From: an uncultured Lachnospiraceae bacterium
Lineage (GTDB): Bacteria; Bacillota; Clostridia; Lachnospirales; Lachnospiraceae
DNA length: 64,000 nucleotides
Direction: 5' to 3'
Assembly: GCA_900550475.1 (NCBI GenBank)
Contig: URSA01000014.1
Location: 1-64,000 of the forward strand
Position 1 is the first letter of the stretch. The number at the start of each line of letters is the position of its first letter. The notes below the pieces were generated by a model. That model did not search any database and was not told where the DNA came from. It saw only the letters and a list, made by a program, of their open reading frames with translations. The position numbers and the translations under genes are program-made. Below are positions 1-6,969 of the stretch, piece by piece.

Positions 1-230
1 AACTCCTGCTCGACTCTGTGCAGTGCAGAGGAGTTCACATATTTTACATTCAGAACGGGTGCAAGCAGGGAAGGAGTAACGATGCTTCCACGCAGAAGGT
101 CCTTGGGACGTTTTCCGCGTAAGAATTCGTCCTGATGATCTCCACCGGTGCCTACATAGACTTCCACGGTATGGATTTCCACCGTCCGGGATTCCGGCTC
201 ATGGCGCAGTGGGCATGCGGGCGGTGGAAT
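1..230 (-). pseudogene. IS66-type transposase remnant, cut by the left edge
   Basis: Read on the minus strand, an open frame runs from a stop codon at 231-233 to the window edge. Its translation contains the stretches RGSIVTPSLLAPVLNVKYVN and SSALHRVEQE, which resemble the N-terminal third of IS66 TnpC transposases just before the catalytic domain. Upstream residues (ACPLRHEPESRTVEIHTVEV) resemble the zinc-finger and linker region but have lost the paired cysteines expected there. There is no start codon or ribosome site and the frame opens with a stop, so I read it as the 5'-truncated end of a dead element. The rest lies outside the window. Family assignment is from motif memory only. Confidence 0.6.
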
Positions 231-274
231 TTAAATAAAAAATTTAGGTATTAGTGGGACAAGAACCGAAAGAA

Positions 275-303
275 TTGCCATCTTCCCGGATTAATGGTAT
301 AAT
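275..303 (+). promoter_or_regulatory. Sigma-A type promoter of the HD-GYP gene
   Basis: TTGCCA at 275-280 and a perfect TATAAT at 298-303 are separated by 17 bases. Transcription would start near 309, leaving a leader of about 120 bases before the coding region. Confidence 0.7.
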
Positions 304-308
304 GGGAA

Positions 309-409
309 AACGAAATACCGAGACGCGAAGATGAACCAACCGACCGGGTTGGAGTATACCGGAAAGGCATCACTGGGTTTCTGATCCAATGGTGCTTTTG
401 TATTTTTTT
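309..409 (+). promoter_or_regulatory. Structured leader ending in an intrinsic terminator, before the HD-GYP gene
   Basis: The leader contains a CCAACC/GGTTGG hairpin (about 335-352). It ends with a stem GCATCACTGG (367-376) / CCAATGGTGC (386-395), with one mismatch and one G-U pair, followed by a T-rich run to 409. A terminator between a good promoter and the gene it serves suggests attenuation, for example a riboswitch. GACGCGAAG (322-330) and GACCGGGTTG (342-351) weakly recall conserved parts of the cyclic-di-GMP-I aptamer, but the usual GCAAACC segment is missing, so no aptamer class is assigned. Confidence 0.5.
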
Positions 410-429
410 GACGTACTTTATGAGGAAAT

Positions 430-2160
430 GTGGGAGTGGACATGAAGATTTTTTACATGAGCTGTCTGATTCTGGCGTTTGCACTGCTGATCTGGCAGAT
501 TTTGTCCGATGAGAGACGAAGCGTGACGCAGCATATCATGTTGTTTGTGCTGGTGGTGACAAATGGCGGATATCTGGCGTCGATTTTATCTGCAAATATG
601 CAGGAGGCGATTCTGGCGCAGAAGGTGATCTATATCGGAGGCTGCTTTTTGCCGATGCTGTATTTTATCACGGTGTGCGAGATTTGCAGGGTGAAGATCC
701 GGCGGAGCGTGATGGGCGTTCTGTTTATCGTTCAGGGAATCGTGTATGCGTCGGTATGTACCATCGGATGGAACGACTGGTATTACAAAAACATCGAGTT
801 TCATTTGGAAAACGGATGCGCTTATCTGACAAAGGATTACGGACCGCTGCACAATCTTTATGTGTATAGCATGGCGATCTATCTGCTAATGGCGTTTTGC
901 GTCGTGCTGATTTCCCTGCATAAAAAGACCTCCATCAGCATCATAGGTGTTGCGATTATGATGGTATCCTTCTTTCTGGCATGCGCTGCCTACATCGGGG
1001 AGCGTGCGGTGGGAGTGACCTATGAAATCATGCCGATGGCGTACATCGTTCTGTTTTTCGGCTCCAGCATGCAGTCCTACCGCGCCAACATTTTTACCAT
1101 AGAGGAAAACAGAAAGATTGTTGACGAGCGGTTGAGCGAGGTGGGATTTATTGCGTTTGACCGCAGGCTGAGATATATGGGATGCAACGCCTATGCGGGG
1201 AAAATATTCCCGGCGCTTCAGGGGAACACCATGGGGCGGAGGATCAGGAATGCGGATCCGTTTCTTGAGAAAAATATTCTGGACGCGGTGAGTCATTTTG
1301 CGGAGCATCACGGCGGGGCACACAGCGCGGAAAAGCACTGCCACGAAAAAATCGATACCTTTGTGATAAATGATCATTCCTACGACTGCAGGATCCACAC
1401 ACTTGAAAACTACACAAAGAAATGTGTGGGTTACACCGTGGAATTTTATGATGAAACAGAGCATTACAAGGCGATAGAATTGTTCTCCAACTACAACAAG
1501 GTGCTGGAGGCGGATGTGAAGGCAAAGACGCAGCAGATTCAGGATATTCAGGAAAAGATTATTCTGGGTATGGCGCAGATGATAGAATCCCGTGATTTGA
1601 GTACGGGCGGCCACATCAAGAGGACGAGTGAAGTGGTTCGCATTTTTGCGGATGCATTGAGCAAGTCCGATCTGGGGCTGGAACCGGATTTCCTGAAGCT
1701 GGTGATCCGCAGCGCGCCCATGCATGATCTGGGCAAAATCGGTGTCGATGATGCGATTTTGCGCAAGCAGGGAAAGTTTACGGATGAAGAGTACGAAAAA
1801 ATGAAGGAGCACTCGGCAATCGGCGCCCGCATTGTCAAGGAAGTGCTGACCGGGGTGGAGGATGACAGATTTGTGAAGGTGGCGGTCAACGTCGCACATT
1901 ACCATCATGAAAAGGTGAATGGAACCGGTTACCCGGAGGGGCTTTCGGGGGATGACATTCCCATCGAGGCGCGTATCATGGCGCTGGCAGATGTGTTTGA
2001 CGCGCTGGTATCGAAGCGATGCTACAAGGAGGCGTTCTCCTTCGACAAAGCCTTTGGCATCATTGAAAAGGACGCAGGATCGCATTTTGATGCGACATTG
2101 GCGCATATTTTCTTACAGTGCCGTCCTCAGCTGGAGGCGCTGTATAGCAGACAGTTTTAG
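430..2160 (+). CDS. Membrane-bound HD-GYP domain protein, likely cyclic-di-GMP phosphodiesterase
   Basis: The N-terminal ~215 residues hold about seven hydrophobic segments, like the 7TM sensor module of some histidine kinases. A PAS-like region (about 220-350), a short coiled stretch and a C-terminal HD-GYP domain (about 375-576) follow. The metal-binding HD is in APMHDLGKIG (near residue 433) and the GYP signature is HHEKVNGTGYPEGL (GYP near 500). HD-GYP enzymes hydrolyse cyclic di-GMP; the membrane part would sense a signal. The start may be GTG 430 or ATG 442, and both have a purine-rich upstream stretch. The promoter and terminator-bearing leader imply control of its expression. Sensed ligand unknown. 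Confidence 0.88.
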   Translation: MGVDMKIFYMSCLILAFALLIWQILSDERRSVTQHIMLFVLVVTNGGYLASILSANMQEAILAQKVIYIGGCFLPMLYFITVCEICRVKIRRSVMGVLFIVQGIVYASVCTIGWNDWYYKNIEFHLENGCAYLTKDYGPLHNLYVYSMAIYLLMAFCVVLISLHKKTSISIIGVAIMMVSFFLACAAYIGERAVGVTYEIMPMAYIVLFFGSSMQSYRANIFTIEENRKIVDERLSEVGFIAFDRRLRYMGCNAYAGKIFPALQGNTMGRRIRNADPFLEKNILDAVSHFAEHHGGAHSAEKHCHEKIDTFVINDHSYDCRIHTLENYTKKCVGYTVEFYDETEHYKAIELFSNYNKVLEADVKAKTQQIQDIQEKIILGMAQMIESRDLSTGGHIKRTSEVVRIFADALSKSDLGLEPDFLKLVIRSAPMHDLGKIGVDDAILRKQGKFTDEEYEKMKEHSAIGARIVKEVLTGVEDDRFVKVAVNVAHYHHEKVNGTGYPEGLSGDDIPIEARIMALADVFDALVSKRCYKEAFSFDKAFGIIEKDAGSHFDATLAHIFLQCRPQLEALYSRQF

Positions 2161-2247
2161 CTGCGGAACGGAGGGGCTGTGTTGTGCTGTATGATCATTG
2201 ATGGTGTGTTTGCGGATAACCATAGAAAAAAATAATGGAGGAAAAGT

Positions 2248-2766
2248 ATGCGGGTCAGAGTAGAAACCGAGCGGTTGATCTTGAGAAATCTGGTGCCGGA
2301 GGACTATCAGGCGGCTTTTAAATGGTGCGGAGACCCCAAGGTCAACAAATATATGATTTATCCGCTATACAAATGTGCCGAGGATGTGAGAACGTGGATC
2401 GAGAGCCTCGATGCGGACAAGCCGGACAATTATGACCTTGGTTTTGTACTGAAGGAGACGGGCGAACTGATCGGGAGCGGCGGCATCTGCTACGCTCCCG
2501 ACAGGGATGTCTGGGTGATCGGGTACAATCTCAGGGCGGATCAATGGGGAAAAGGGCTGACGCCGGAGGCGATACAGGGACTGATCGATTACGTGGGAAA
2601 GACCCGGAAGATCCGCGCTATCGAGGGAGAGTTTGCTGTGGAAAATTATAAAAGCCAGCGTGTGATGGAAAAGCTCGGAATGCACTATGTGCGGGATACG
2701 GAATACGAAAAGCTGGACGGAAGCGCCTCATACAAGGGAAAAGTGTTCCGGAGAGATTTTGATTGA
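2248..2766 (+). CDS. GNAT family N-acetyltransferase (RimJ/RimL type)
   Basis: The 172-residue protein opens with RVETERLILRNLVPEDYQAA, the usual start of RimJ/RimL-like acetyltransferases. It continues with GYNLRADQWGKGLTPEA, the acetyl-CoA pyrophosphate-binding loop of motif A, and VENYKSQRVMEKLGM near residue 135, the conserved end of the fold. Such enzymes move an acetyl group from acetyl-CoA to an amine; the substrate cannot be told. An AGGAGG-like site (tggaggaaaag) precedes the ATG. The stop is three bases from the next start, so the two genes are probably co-transcribed. Confidence 0.85.
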   Translation: MRVRVETERLILRNLVPEDYQAAFKWCGDPKVNKYMIYPLYKCAEDVRTWIESLDADKPDNYDLGFVLKETGELIGSGGICYAPDRDVWVIGYNLRADQWGKGLTPEAIQGLIDYVGKTRKIRAIEGEFAVENYKSQRVMEKLGMHYVRDTEYEKLDGSASYKGKVFRRDFD

Positions 2767-2769
2767 GAA

Positions 2770-3543
2770 ATGAGGATGAAGATGATTTTGGAGGAATTTG
2801 ATTCGGCAAAGACTGCGGTGCTCAATCCGTGGAACATTATAGAACCGGTGGAAGGGATGCCGCAGATCGCAATAGCCTGCTATGCCAAAACGACCTTTGA
2901 CAGGATGACGGGGGAACTGGAAGCGAAGGTGATTGCGCAGACCTGCTCCGCAAACGGTGTAAAACCGGTATACAGCGCCCGGTATAAGGATGTGGAGGTT
3001 GCACTTTTTATGATTGATGTGGGTGCTCCCATGAGCGTCGCCATGCTGGAGGATGTATACCGGATGGGCGTGCAAAAAATGATTATCTTCGGCACCTGCG
3101 GCGTCCTGCAAAAGGACATTGAGGACTGCTCCGTCATTCTTCCCGATGCGGCGGTCAGGGATGAGGGAACCGGTTATCACTATGCGCCGCCCTCTGATGA
3201 GATCGCTGTAAACGGAAGGTATCTGGAGACATGTAAGAGTCTGTTAAAAGAATTGGGGATAAAGTATACCGTGGGGAAGGTGTGGACGACGGACGCTATT
3301 TATCGGGAAACGCCGGACAAGGTGAAACGGAGAAAAGAGCAGGGCTGTATTTGCGTTGATATGGAATGTTCCGCGAATGCGGCGGTGGCGCAGTTTCGGG
3401 AGAAGGATCTGATTCAGTTTTTCTACGCGGCGGACAACCTGGATGCGGAAGAATGGGATGTGCGCAGTCTGGGCAACCATGACAAGCTGGAGGAAAAGGA
3501 CAGGATTGCCACCATAGCGCTGGAGCTTGCGAGAAGAATCTAA
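2770..3543 (+). CDS. Nucleoside phosphorylase (PNP/UDP family)
   Basis: About 255 residues of the purine-nucleoside/uridine phosphorylase family, which cleaves nucleosides with phosphate to free base plus (deoxy)ribose-1-phosphate. Supporting motifs are MIIFGTCGVLQ (phosphate/base-binding glycine region, near residue 98) and CVDMECSANAAVA (near 195), the counterpart of the ribose-binding VDMEA motif. The sequence resembles the uridine phosphorylase branch, but substrate specificity cannot be read. Three in-frame ATGs lie at 2770, 2776 and 2782; the AGG at 2773-2775 best suits 2782. It lies in a tight block with the acetyltransferase before and the lipoprotein after. Confidence 0.8.
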   Translation: MRMKMILEEFDSAKTAVLNPWNIIEPVEGMPQIAIACYAKTTFDRMTGELEAKVIAQTCSANGVKPVYSARYKDVEVALFMIDVGAPMSVAMLEDVYRMGVQKMIIFGTCGVLQKDIEDCSVILPDAAVRDEGTGYHYAPPSDEIAVNGRYLETCKSLLKELGIKYTVGKVWTTDAIYRETPDKVKRRKEQGCICVDMECSANAAVAQFREKDLIQFFYAADNLDAEEWDVRSLGNHDKLEEKDRIATIALELARRI

Positions 3544-3559
3544 AGAAATGGAGAAGGGT

Positions 3560-4750
3560 ATGAGAAGAAAGAATGTATGGCTGGTATTGTTTGCGGCAGG
3601 TATGCTTGCCGCGGGAGGCTGCGGGAAAGGCGCAGTGGAAAGTGCGGCGGGAACGGTGGCGCCTACGGAATCTGCTACGGAAACCGTGACGGAGACCGTG
3701 GAGGAAACGGTGGAAGAGACGCAGGAGATTGTGGAGGAATCCCCATATCTGTACCCGGTCATTGAGGAGCGGGAGATCGTGGATGGCAAGATGCAGAGCT
3801 ACTTAAGCGGTGAGTGGGTGGATGCGGAGAAGGCGGACAGGCGTCCCATCGCGGTGTCGATTCCCAATCAGAAGAGCTGTCTGCCCCATTACGGCATCAC
3901 CAATGCAAGCATCATCTATCAGGTGCCGCTTCGGGATAATCTGACCAGACTGTTCTGCATTTTCGAGGATTTTGACGATCTGGACCGCATTGGTCCTGTG
4001 AGAAGTATCCGCGACTATATGGTATATGACGGCATGGAGCATGATGCGATTATCTGCCACTGGGGCTCTGCCGTGTATGCAAACGCGCTGCTGAACAGCG
4101 ATGCGGTGGACAATATCAGTCAGGCAACCGCGGGAATCGATGTTCCGACCAGCACTGCGTATGACCGGTATGCAAGATCGGGCAAAAAATCGGTTGACTG
4201 CGCGTACCTGTTTGTGGACGGTCTGATGAAGGGCGTGGAGAAACGGGGATACAGCTGGGAGTATGATGATGACTTTTCTCCGAAGTTTCTGTTTGCACAG
4301 GATGGTGTGATCGCCGATTATGCGGATGCGGATACGGCGACGAAGATCTGGCCGGGGACGAAGGGAAATTATAAGACCGTAGGCGCATATTTTGAGTACA
4401 ACGAGGAAACCGGACTGTACGATTATTATGAGTACAATGCCAAGCTGGAGGACGAGCACAACGGCGAGACGCTTCAGGTTGCAAACGTGATTTTGCAGGT
4501 GTGCTACGGACAGGAACGGGATGATCACGGCTATCTGATTCTGGAAATGCACGGCCCGATCACCGGAGACGGAGAGATGTACTTTTTTACGCAGGGGAAA
4601 GTGGTAAAGGGAACCTGGGAGAGAATGGACGGAGACAGAAAGCCGGCGCACTTTTATGATGAGGACGGCAACGAGATCGTGCTCAATCAGGGAAAAACCT
4701 TTATTTGTCAGATCTGGAGCAAATGGGAGGATTACATTGAGTTTGAATGA
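3560..4750 (+). CDS. DUF3048 (YerB-like) lipoprotein
   Basis: A lipoprotein signal peptide runs to the lipobox AAGG-C (Cys21 counted from ATG 3560). A Thr/Glu-rich linker follows (about 25-65), then a DUF3048 domain with RRPIAVSIPNQK and FDDLDRIGPVRSIRDYMVY. The family is exported and membrane-anchored; Bacillus YerB belongs to it, and its function is unclear. ATG 3560 is preferred over 3548 because GGAG at 3550-3553 is six bases upstream. The 3' end overlaps the start of the Nudix gene by 14 bases, suggesting translational coupling. Confidence 0.82.
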   Translation: MRRKNVWLVLFAAGMLAAGGCGKGAVESAAGTVAPTESATETVTETVEETVEETQEIVEESPYLYPVIEEREIVDGKMQSYLSGEWVDAEKADRRPIAVSIPNQKSCLPHYGITNASIIYQVPLRDNLTRLFCIFEDFDDLDRIGPVRSIRDYMVYDGMEHDAIICHWGSAVYANALLNSDAVDNISQATAGIDVPTSTAYDRYARSGKKSVDCAYLFVDGLMKGVEKRGYSWEYDDDFSPKFLFAQDGVIADYADADTATKIWPGTKGNYKTVGAYFEYNEETGLYDYYEYNAKLEDEHNGETLQVANVILQVCYGQERDDHGYLILEMHGPITGDGEMYFFTQGKVVKGTWERMDGDRKPAHFYDEDGNEIVLNQGKTFICQIWSKWEDYIEFE

Positions 4751-5234
4751 GTTTGACTGCGGATTTACAAAGGAAGACCACTGGTTCCGGTATCGCGCTG
4801 CCGCCATCATAGTCGAAGACGGGTGCGTGCTGTTTGCCGGAAATGAGATGGAAGATTACTATTATTCCATCGGCGGCGGGGTACATATGGGGGAGACCGC
4901 GGAGGATGCCGTCCTGCGGGAGGTCTTCGAGGAAACCGGTGTGCATTATGAGATCGACCGGCTGGCGGTGATACACGAAAACTTTTTCAACGAGAACAGC
5001 GGTACATTGAAGGGGCTGGATTGCCATGAGATAAGCTTCTATTTTTTGATGAAGCCGAGGGGCAGCAGGGAGCTTCACAGCGACAGCTACACGCAGGGCA
5101 TAAGGGAGCAGATGCATTGGCTTCCCATAGAGGAGCTGGACAGGTACAAGGCTTTTCCAACGTTTTTGAAGCAATATCTGAGTGAGATACACACCGGAAT
5201 AGAACACATTGTTACGGATGAGAGAAAAAAATAG
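4737..5234 (+). CDS. Nudix hydrolase
   Basis: The Nudix box is complete: GGGVHMGETAEDAVLREVFE continuing into ETG (about residues 44-66), matching GX5EX7REUXEEXGU, which binds the metal for nucleoside-diphosphate-linked substrate hydrolysis. The substrate cannot be told. I place the start at TTG 4737 because GGGAGG (4725-4730) lies six bases upstream and translation would then be coupled to the overlapping lipoprotein gene. An open frame continues upstream to 4656 but lies wholly within the previous gene. Length from the TTG is 165 residues. Confidence 0.82.
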   Translation: MSLNEFDCGFTKEDHWFRYRAAAIIVEDGCVLFAGNEMEDYYYSIGGGVHMGETAEDAVLREVFEETGVHYEIDRLAVIHENFFNENSGTLKGLDCHEISFYFLMKPRGSRELHSDSYTQGIREQMHWLPIEELDRYKAFPTFLKQYLSEIHTGIEHIVTDERKK

Positions 5235-5235
5235 G

Positions 5236-5288
5236 TTGACAGATATATCGCACTGCAATATAATGACTATATCGAGGTGCGATATATC
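5236..5288 (+). promoter_or_regulatory. Promoter embedded in a perfect 12-bp inverted repeat (PadR operator)
   Basis: TTGACA (5236-5241) and TATAAT (5259-5264) are 17 bases apart, a near-consensus promoter. GATATATCGCAC at 5242-5253 and its exact reverse complement at 5277-5288 flank the -10 box, 23 bases apart. PadR proteins bind inverted repeats at their own promoters, so this is the probable autoregulatory operator of the next gene. Confidence 0.75.
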
Positions 5289-5393
5289 GATGTGTGATGC
5301 ATTGAAACAGCACTCCGAACAGCTTTGACGGCAGACGCAAAAGGATATTTGCGTCGCCTCGTGGCAATAAGTTGCTCGAAAGGGAGAGTTAAA

Positions 5394-5708
5394 ATGGATG
5401 CACACATAAAAAAGGTTTATGTTCCCATGACGGAAACCAGCTTTTATATTCTTCTCTGTCTGCGAGAACCGAACCACGGTTACGGAATCGTGCAGATAGT
5501 GAAAGAAATGACCGGCGGCGACATTGTCCTGACGCCAGGTACCATGTACGGCAGCTTGTCGAAAATGGAAAAAGACGGTCTGATCTGTTTTGTGAGAGAA
5601 GAGGACAAAAGGAAAATCTATCACATTACAGCTCTGGGGGAAGAGGTGCTGGGTCTGGAGATGAAACGGATTGAGCGGCTTTACCGGAATATGAAAGAGA
5701 GGGCGTAA
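5394..5708 (+). CDS. PadR family transcriptional regulator
   Basis: A 104-residue winged-helix repressor. FYILLCLREPNHGYGIVQIV (residues 15-34) and LTPGTMYGSLSKMEKDGLI (about 46-64) are the PadR helix-turn-helix and wing region, and the C-terminal helix is the dimerisation arm. The start at 5394 follows a GGGAGA site at 5383-5388. Its stop is two bases before the DUF2812 gene, a very common PadR partner. The promoter upstream carries a perfect inverted repeat, so negative autoregulation lifted by an unknown inducer is likely. Confidence 0.9.
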   Translation: MDAHIKKVYVPMTETSFYILLCLREPNHGYGIVQIVKEMTGGDIVLTPGTMYGSLSKMEKDGLICFVREEDKRKIYHITALGEEVLGLEMKRIERLYRNMKERA

Positions 5709-5710
5709 AC

Positions 5711-6661
5711 ATGGGAAAATATAAAACAACCTATAAGATCTTCAGCATAATGCAACGCGAGAAAGAGCAGGCATATCTCAGCGAAATGCAGGAAAAAGGC
5801 TGGAAACTTGCACATATTTCCGGTCTGTGCGCCTATCATTTTGAAAAATGTACGCCGGAAGCAGTAACCTACCAACTGGATTATCAGAAGGAAGGAATAA
5901 ACGACGAGTATCTTCAGATGTTTGCGGACTGCGGCTGGGAGTACATACTTTCCTTTTGGGGATATCACTATTTCCGCAAACCGACAGTCCTGATGGACAG
6001 CGGCGATGAAGAGATTTTCTGTGATGAGGAATCGCGTCTTGACATGATGAAGCGGGTATTCCGGGGGCGCCTGTTGCCGCTTGTGGCAGTATTTTGCTGC
6101 TGCGTTCTGCCGCAGTCTGTTGCGGGATTTTTAACCCGGGAGCCTTCTGTGGGCAAGGCTCTGTGGACGGGGTTGCTTATTCTGTTTTTGCTCTACTCGT
6201 GCATCTTTCTTTCCTTTGGCTTGCACTATCTGCAATACAAGCGGAAAGTGCGGGGGGAAGAACCTCATTTTAAACTCAAGTATTATGGGCTTCTCGGCGG
6301 AGGAATTGCCATAATTGCGCTTGTCCTGCTTTTGACTGTCGGAAAGCTGGCGGGACAGCGGGCGTCGGACTATACGGTCAGTGCGGAACCGGATTGGTAC
6401 TGTGTGGCGGCAAACTACTTGGACGAGGAAGTGATGTACGACTGGGAGCTTCAGGAGGGCGACCGCCTGAGCCTGTCCATGGTTGTTCCGGAGGGGAAGA
6501 TCCATGTCAGCATCGGAATCCCCGGGGAAGACCCCATCTATGAAGGCAATATGGACAAGATGCACTCCTCGGTGGTTACGGTCACCAAGACGGGAACCTA
6601 CCGCATTCTGGTGAGGGGTGACCATGCGAGCGGAAGCTATTCTTTTACGCTGAATGAGTAA
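5711..6661 (+). CDS. DUF2812 membrane protein
   Basis: The N-terminal ~110 residues match the DUF2812 pattern: EKEQAYLSEMQEKGWKL, then a Phe/Tyr-rich stretch (YHFEKCTPEAVTYQLDY). Two or three hydrophobic segments follow (about 118-150, 153-175, 192-212). A C-terminal extracytoplasmic region of about 100 residues reads as a beta-rich domain ending in GTYRILVRGDHASGSYSF. DUF2812 genes often sit behind PadR repressors, as here. Function is not established. The last base of its stop codon is the A of an ATG opening a 37-codon frame. Confidence 0.75.
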   Translation: MGKYKTTYKIFSIMQREKEQAYLSEMQEKGWKLAHISGLCAYHFEKCTPEAVTYQLDYQKEGINDEYLQMFADCGWEYILSFWGYHYFRKPTVLMDSGDEEIFCDEESRLDMMKRVFRGRLLPLVAVFCCCVLPQSVAGFLTREPSVGKALWTGLLILFLLYSCIFLSFGLHYLQYKRKVRGEEPHFKLKYYGLLGGGIAIIALVLLLTVGKLAGQRASDYTVSAEPDWYCVAANYLDEEVMYDWELQEGDRLSLSMVVPEGKIHVSIGIPGEDPIYEGNMDKMHSSVVTVTKTGTYRILVRGDHASGSYSFTLNE

Positions 6662-6774
6662 TGTCGAAGATTGTCGATGAGATAGAGTTGAGTGTCGAAA
6701 TGCGCGAGTGTAGAATAAAAATAAATAAGGCGTCACAACGGTATTGCCCATTTGGAGTTTTTCCTATAAAATAG
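6661..6774 (+). CDS. Possible 37-residue coupled ORF
   Basis: The ATG overlaps the preceding stop codon as TAATG, a classic translational-coupling arrangement, and the frame ends in TAG at 6772-6774. The product would be hydrophilic at first and end in RYCPFGVFPIK. It has no independent ribosome site and no recognisable relative, and its 3' end overlaps the -10 region of the crRNA-like element that follows, so it may be fortuitous. Confidence 0.22.
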   Translation: MSKIVDEIELSVEMRECRIKINKASQRYCPFGVFPIK

Positions 6775-6866
6775 TTTCTGTCGCAGGAAACTGCGAGAGT
6801 AGAAACTATTTTATATAGTGAGACAGAGAAGAGGGACGGAGAGAGCAGATGCTTTTTCCGTCCCTT
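6742..6866 (+). ncRNA. crRNA-like element (CreR-like) upstream of cas3
   Basis: A candidate promoter (TATTGC 6742-6747, TATAAA 6765-6770, 17-base spacing) would start transcription near 6777. From 6780 the sequence forms a small stem TCGCAG/CTGCGA with a GAAA loop and ends at 6797-6806 in GAGTAGAAAC, identical to the last 10 bases of the CRISPR repeat. The next 17 bases (6807-6823) match the minus strand of 6889-6905 at 16 of 17 positions, beside the cas promoter. AGGGACGGA (6832-6840) / TCCGTCCCT (6857-6865) is a terminator-like hairpin behind it. Caution: 6765-6779 and 6801-6815 are also perfect reverse complements, so the region could be a terminator of the preceding gene. Confidence 0.55.
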
Positions 6867-6888
6867 TCTGTCTACATGGGAATAAAAT

Positions 6889-6937
6889 TCTCATTATATA
6901 AAATAGAGTTGACGAACAAGGGGGAATATGCTATTGT
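6889..6937 (+). promoter_or_regulatory. cas operon promoter with an adjacent protospacer-like target
   Basis: TTGACG (6909-6914) and TATTGT (6932-6937) are 17 bases apart and lie 33 bases before the cas3 start. Immediately upstream, 6889-6905 read on the minus strand match the spacer-like part of the crRNA-like element. Directly 5' of that match on the same strand is CTC (6906-6908), which fits the YYC/TTC-type PAM known for type I-C effectors. A bound Cascade would abut the -35 box. Confidence 0.6.
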
Positions 6938-6969
6938 TCTATTAAAGATACAGAAAGCGGGTAGAGGAC

